64,000 bases of DNA from Pseudomonas sp. Irchel 3A7 (lineage in GTDB: Bacteria; Pseudomonadota; Gammaproteobacteria; Pseudomonadales; Pseudomonadaceae): positions 238,261 through 302,260 of the forward strand of contig NZ_FYED01000008.1 of the NCBI RefSeq assembly GCF_900187565.1. The letters run 5' to 3'. The position numbers and the translations under genes were made by a program. Positions 62,500-64,000 of this stretch are shown here, in pieces. Numbering within the stretch: the first letter of the stretch is position 1; every line of letters starts with the position of its first letter. The notes below the pieces were generated by a model. It was not told the DNA's origin, made no database searches, and saw only the letters and a program-made list of their open reading frames with translations.

Positions 62500-62913
62500 T
62501 CAAATCCTTTTCGCATCCAGGCGAATACGCAGAGCACGAATGAATTGGCGAGCGTTCGCAGGTAGAGGTTTGCCAGGACGAAACACCAAAAGGCTGGCAA
62601 ATCGAACGTCAACGCTGAACGGTTTGACAATCAGCCCACGCTCCAAAAAGTCACGGGCCGCAACGGGGTTAACCAATCCCACTCCGATACCCAACAATGC
62701 CAGCTCACACAGCGTATGGGCATAGGGCGTTTCAACTCGGATTTTCAACTCGACCCCGTCGTCACGCATTGCTGCTTCCAGCCGATGTCTGCTGCTGTCC
62801 TCGGGGTTCAAGGCAAGAAAGTCGACATTGTCCAAGTCCCGAGGTGTAATCACTGATCGCTTGGACAGCGGGTGACTGTCAGGGAACTCACTTGGAATTG
62901 CCTGTTCTCGCAT
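62500..62913 (-). pseudogene. LysR-family regulator, C-terminal remnant
   Basis: Only the last 137 or so residues of a LysR effector domain are recognisable (SEFPDSHPLSKRSVITPRDL, VETPYAHTLCELALLGIGVG, then SLLVFRPGKPLP). The frame continues upstream to 63219 but that part is not LysR-like, and no DNA-binding domain exists. The gene was cut by a deletion or insertion near 62913. Confidence 0.7.
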
Positions 62914-63159
62914 ACCACGGAAGTGGGCACAAATCGGAGAAGATTGTTCACGCTGGCAAAGAAGCCCAGATACTATGCAGTCGCCCAAGGGTGTCGGACA
63001 GGCACCTTCAACAAGTGGGACGGTGGTGCTCGGATAGTAATTGATGGATTTCCAGATGCTGATCACCGCTCCTTTAGGACACTCGAACTCGCACCAAGCT
63101 CGACGTTGTCGGCCTAACGCAAACCCCGAACTCTCTACCCCTCCTGATACGGACGTCAT

Positions 63160-63954
63160 ATGGAACTGATTCTGCTTCCGAAAAAATCTGAAGGCCTCTG
63201 CCTGGAAAAAATCTACCAACGAGCATTAAGCAAATCGAAAGAGCTTTACATTGTCAGCGCATATCTCACGGAATGGGGTATCGCAGAGGAGCTCGGGAGC
63301 CAGTGTGAGTCGTTTCTTTTCATCGTTGGTAAAGACTTTGGTATTACCCGAAAGGACGCCTGCAGAGCAGTTATGAAGTGGCTCCCCGCCGATCGCCATC
63401 AGGAGTTCATGGTAGCGGAATCAATCAATGGGTTTCATCCCAAGGCAATGTTCTGGAAAGAACTTGATGGGAAGTGTTATGCGTTACTAGGCTCATCCAA
63501 CCTGACCCAGGCGGCGTTCTCCACCAATTTCGAGGCCAACGGCTTTGCCTGCATCACTGACGAGCAGTTTCAGCTGGCATCTGAATGGATCGAAAAGGTT
63601 TTCGAAGTCAGCGTCACGCTGAATGAAACTTGGCTCGATATGTATCAGGAAGCTCGCCAGCCTGCAGGTAAGAACGGCGAAAAGGGAGCGAAAGCTGACG
63701 AGAGCATAGAAGCCTATCGGCTTCCACTCCCAGCGATACGACGACTCAAAGGCTATAAACCGTACCTTATCCAACGACGTGATCAGATGAAGGTGTTCCG
63801 CAAGAACAGGGCTACATTAGTGGAGCTTTTTCGGACGACTAGCAGAATTAGAAACTGGAATCAGACTCGCATTGTAAGCGTTCGGCAATGTCATCTAGTC
63901 AGCTACGTAGACTTTGAGAGGGTGTCCGACTATGCGGACACCATCTCTAGCTAA
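63160..63954 (+). CDS. PLD-like (HKD) nuclease-domain protein, 3' end probably rearranged
   Basis: The frame gives 264 residues. A phospholipase D-type domain covers about residues 1-150: SKELYIVSAYLTEWGIAEEL, the catalytic HxK in GFHPKAMFW (His93, Lys95) and GSSNLTQAAFSTNFEANG. One HKD motif is typical of PLD nucleases that act as dimers, often linked to restriction or defence helicases. After about residue 225 the sequence changes character (NQTRIVSVRQCHLVSYVDF) and ends close to a hairpin, as if the gene ran into another element; a full protein would usually be longer. Confidence 0.65.
   Translation: MELILLPKKSEGLCLEKIYQRALSKSKELYIVSAYLTEWGIAEELGSQCESFLFIVGKDFGITRKDACRAVMKWLPADRHQEFMVAESINGFHPKAMFWKELDGKCYALLGSSNLTQAAFSTNFEANGFACITDEQFQLASEWIEKVFEVSVTLNETWLDMYQEARQPAGKNGEKGAKADESIEAYRLPLPAIRRLKGYKPYLIQRRDQMKVFRKNRATLVELFRTTSRIRNWNQTRIVSVRQCHLVSYVDFERVSDYADTISS
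63921..63942. repeat. Perfect 8-bp hairpin at window edge
   Basis: GGTGTCCG-ACTATG-CGGACACC lies in the last codons of the PLD-like frame. It may be the end of an insertion element continuing past the window. Confidence 0.45.
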
Positions 63955-64000
63955 CTAGGTGTCTGGGCTTATCGATATTTCGGGTGCGTGGCTGACTGGA

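Noticed and set aside
62914..63219. Upstream extension of the LysR frame as a full regulator
   Set aside because: The extra residues lack a helix-turn-helix and any LysR similarity, so only the C-terminal remnant is supported.

Overview
The window looks like part of a Pseudomonas chromosome, probably of the P. fluorescens group. It is GC-rich, carries eight short palindromic REP/REPIN elements of the GTGGGAGCGAGCCTGCTCGCGA and GTAGGAGCGAGCTTGCTCGCGA types, and encodes typical Pseudomonas catabolic and transport operons. Two halves differ sharply: positions 1 to about 40.8 kb are ordered metabolic and transport operons; about 40.8 kb to the end is a patchier, partly AT-richer genomic island with no REPs, broken genes, a transposon and several defence-type operons.

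Left half. (a) 1-7.9 kb: the 3' end of an AruH-like arginine:pyruvate transaminase gene, an aldehyde dehydrogenase, a complete Dpp/Opp-type peptide ABC importer (twin-arginine binding protein, two permeases, one double ATPase) and a flavodoxin-fold quinone reductase. (b) 8.2-14.4 kb: an OmpL-like porin and a five-gene Liv/HAAT-type ABC importer. (c) 14.5-21.5 kb: a LysR regulator and a hydroquinone/hydroxyquinol ring-cleavage operon (two-subunit hydroquinone dioxygenase HapCD-like, semialdehyde dehydrogenase, maleylacetate reductase, hydroxyquinol 1,2-dioxygenase, YciI-like protein, Rieske ferredoxin), leading to maleylacetate and 3-oxoadipate. A 45-bp element with a conserved core lies in front of both the porin/Liv operon and the hap operon, so one regulator may drive uptake and breakdown together. 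(d) 22.1-25.8 kb: an AaeAB-like aromatic efflux operon (NodT lipoprotein, HlyD adaptor, FUSC membrane protein). (e) 26.1-32.5 kb: a polar amino-acid uptake and catabolism operon whose first gene fuses an AruH-like aminotransferase to the transporter's ATPase, ending with an AstE-family deacylase. (f) 32.9-40.8 kb: Kup K+ transporter, a methyltransferase, a MexEF-like RND pump without an outer-membrane partner, and an azoreductase.

Right half. An LRAT-like hydrolase gene and a 1.3-kb gene-poor stretch lead into an AT-rich degenerate tyrosine-recombinase-like gene, an ImmA/IrrE peptidase, a frameshifted DUF3223 pseudogene and an orphan ParA. Then come two defence-type operons on the minus strand: a three-component ABC system (ABC-3C: SMC-like ATPase, MC2 middle component, PD-(D/E)XK nuclease effector, perhaps with a small extra gene), and a Gabija-like OLD nuclease plus UvrD-like helicase. 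The OLD gene is cut in two by a 3941-bp IS66-family transposon with exact 8-bp target duplications; the transposon carries a divergent LysR/VOC (glyoxalase-fold) gene pair as cargo. The last 5 kb hold an XRE regulator with a palindromic operator, small unknown genes, a solitary ParS/MbcA-type domain protein, a two-gene coiled-coil operon, a truncated LysR and a PLD-type nuclease gene whose 3' end looks rearranged.
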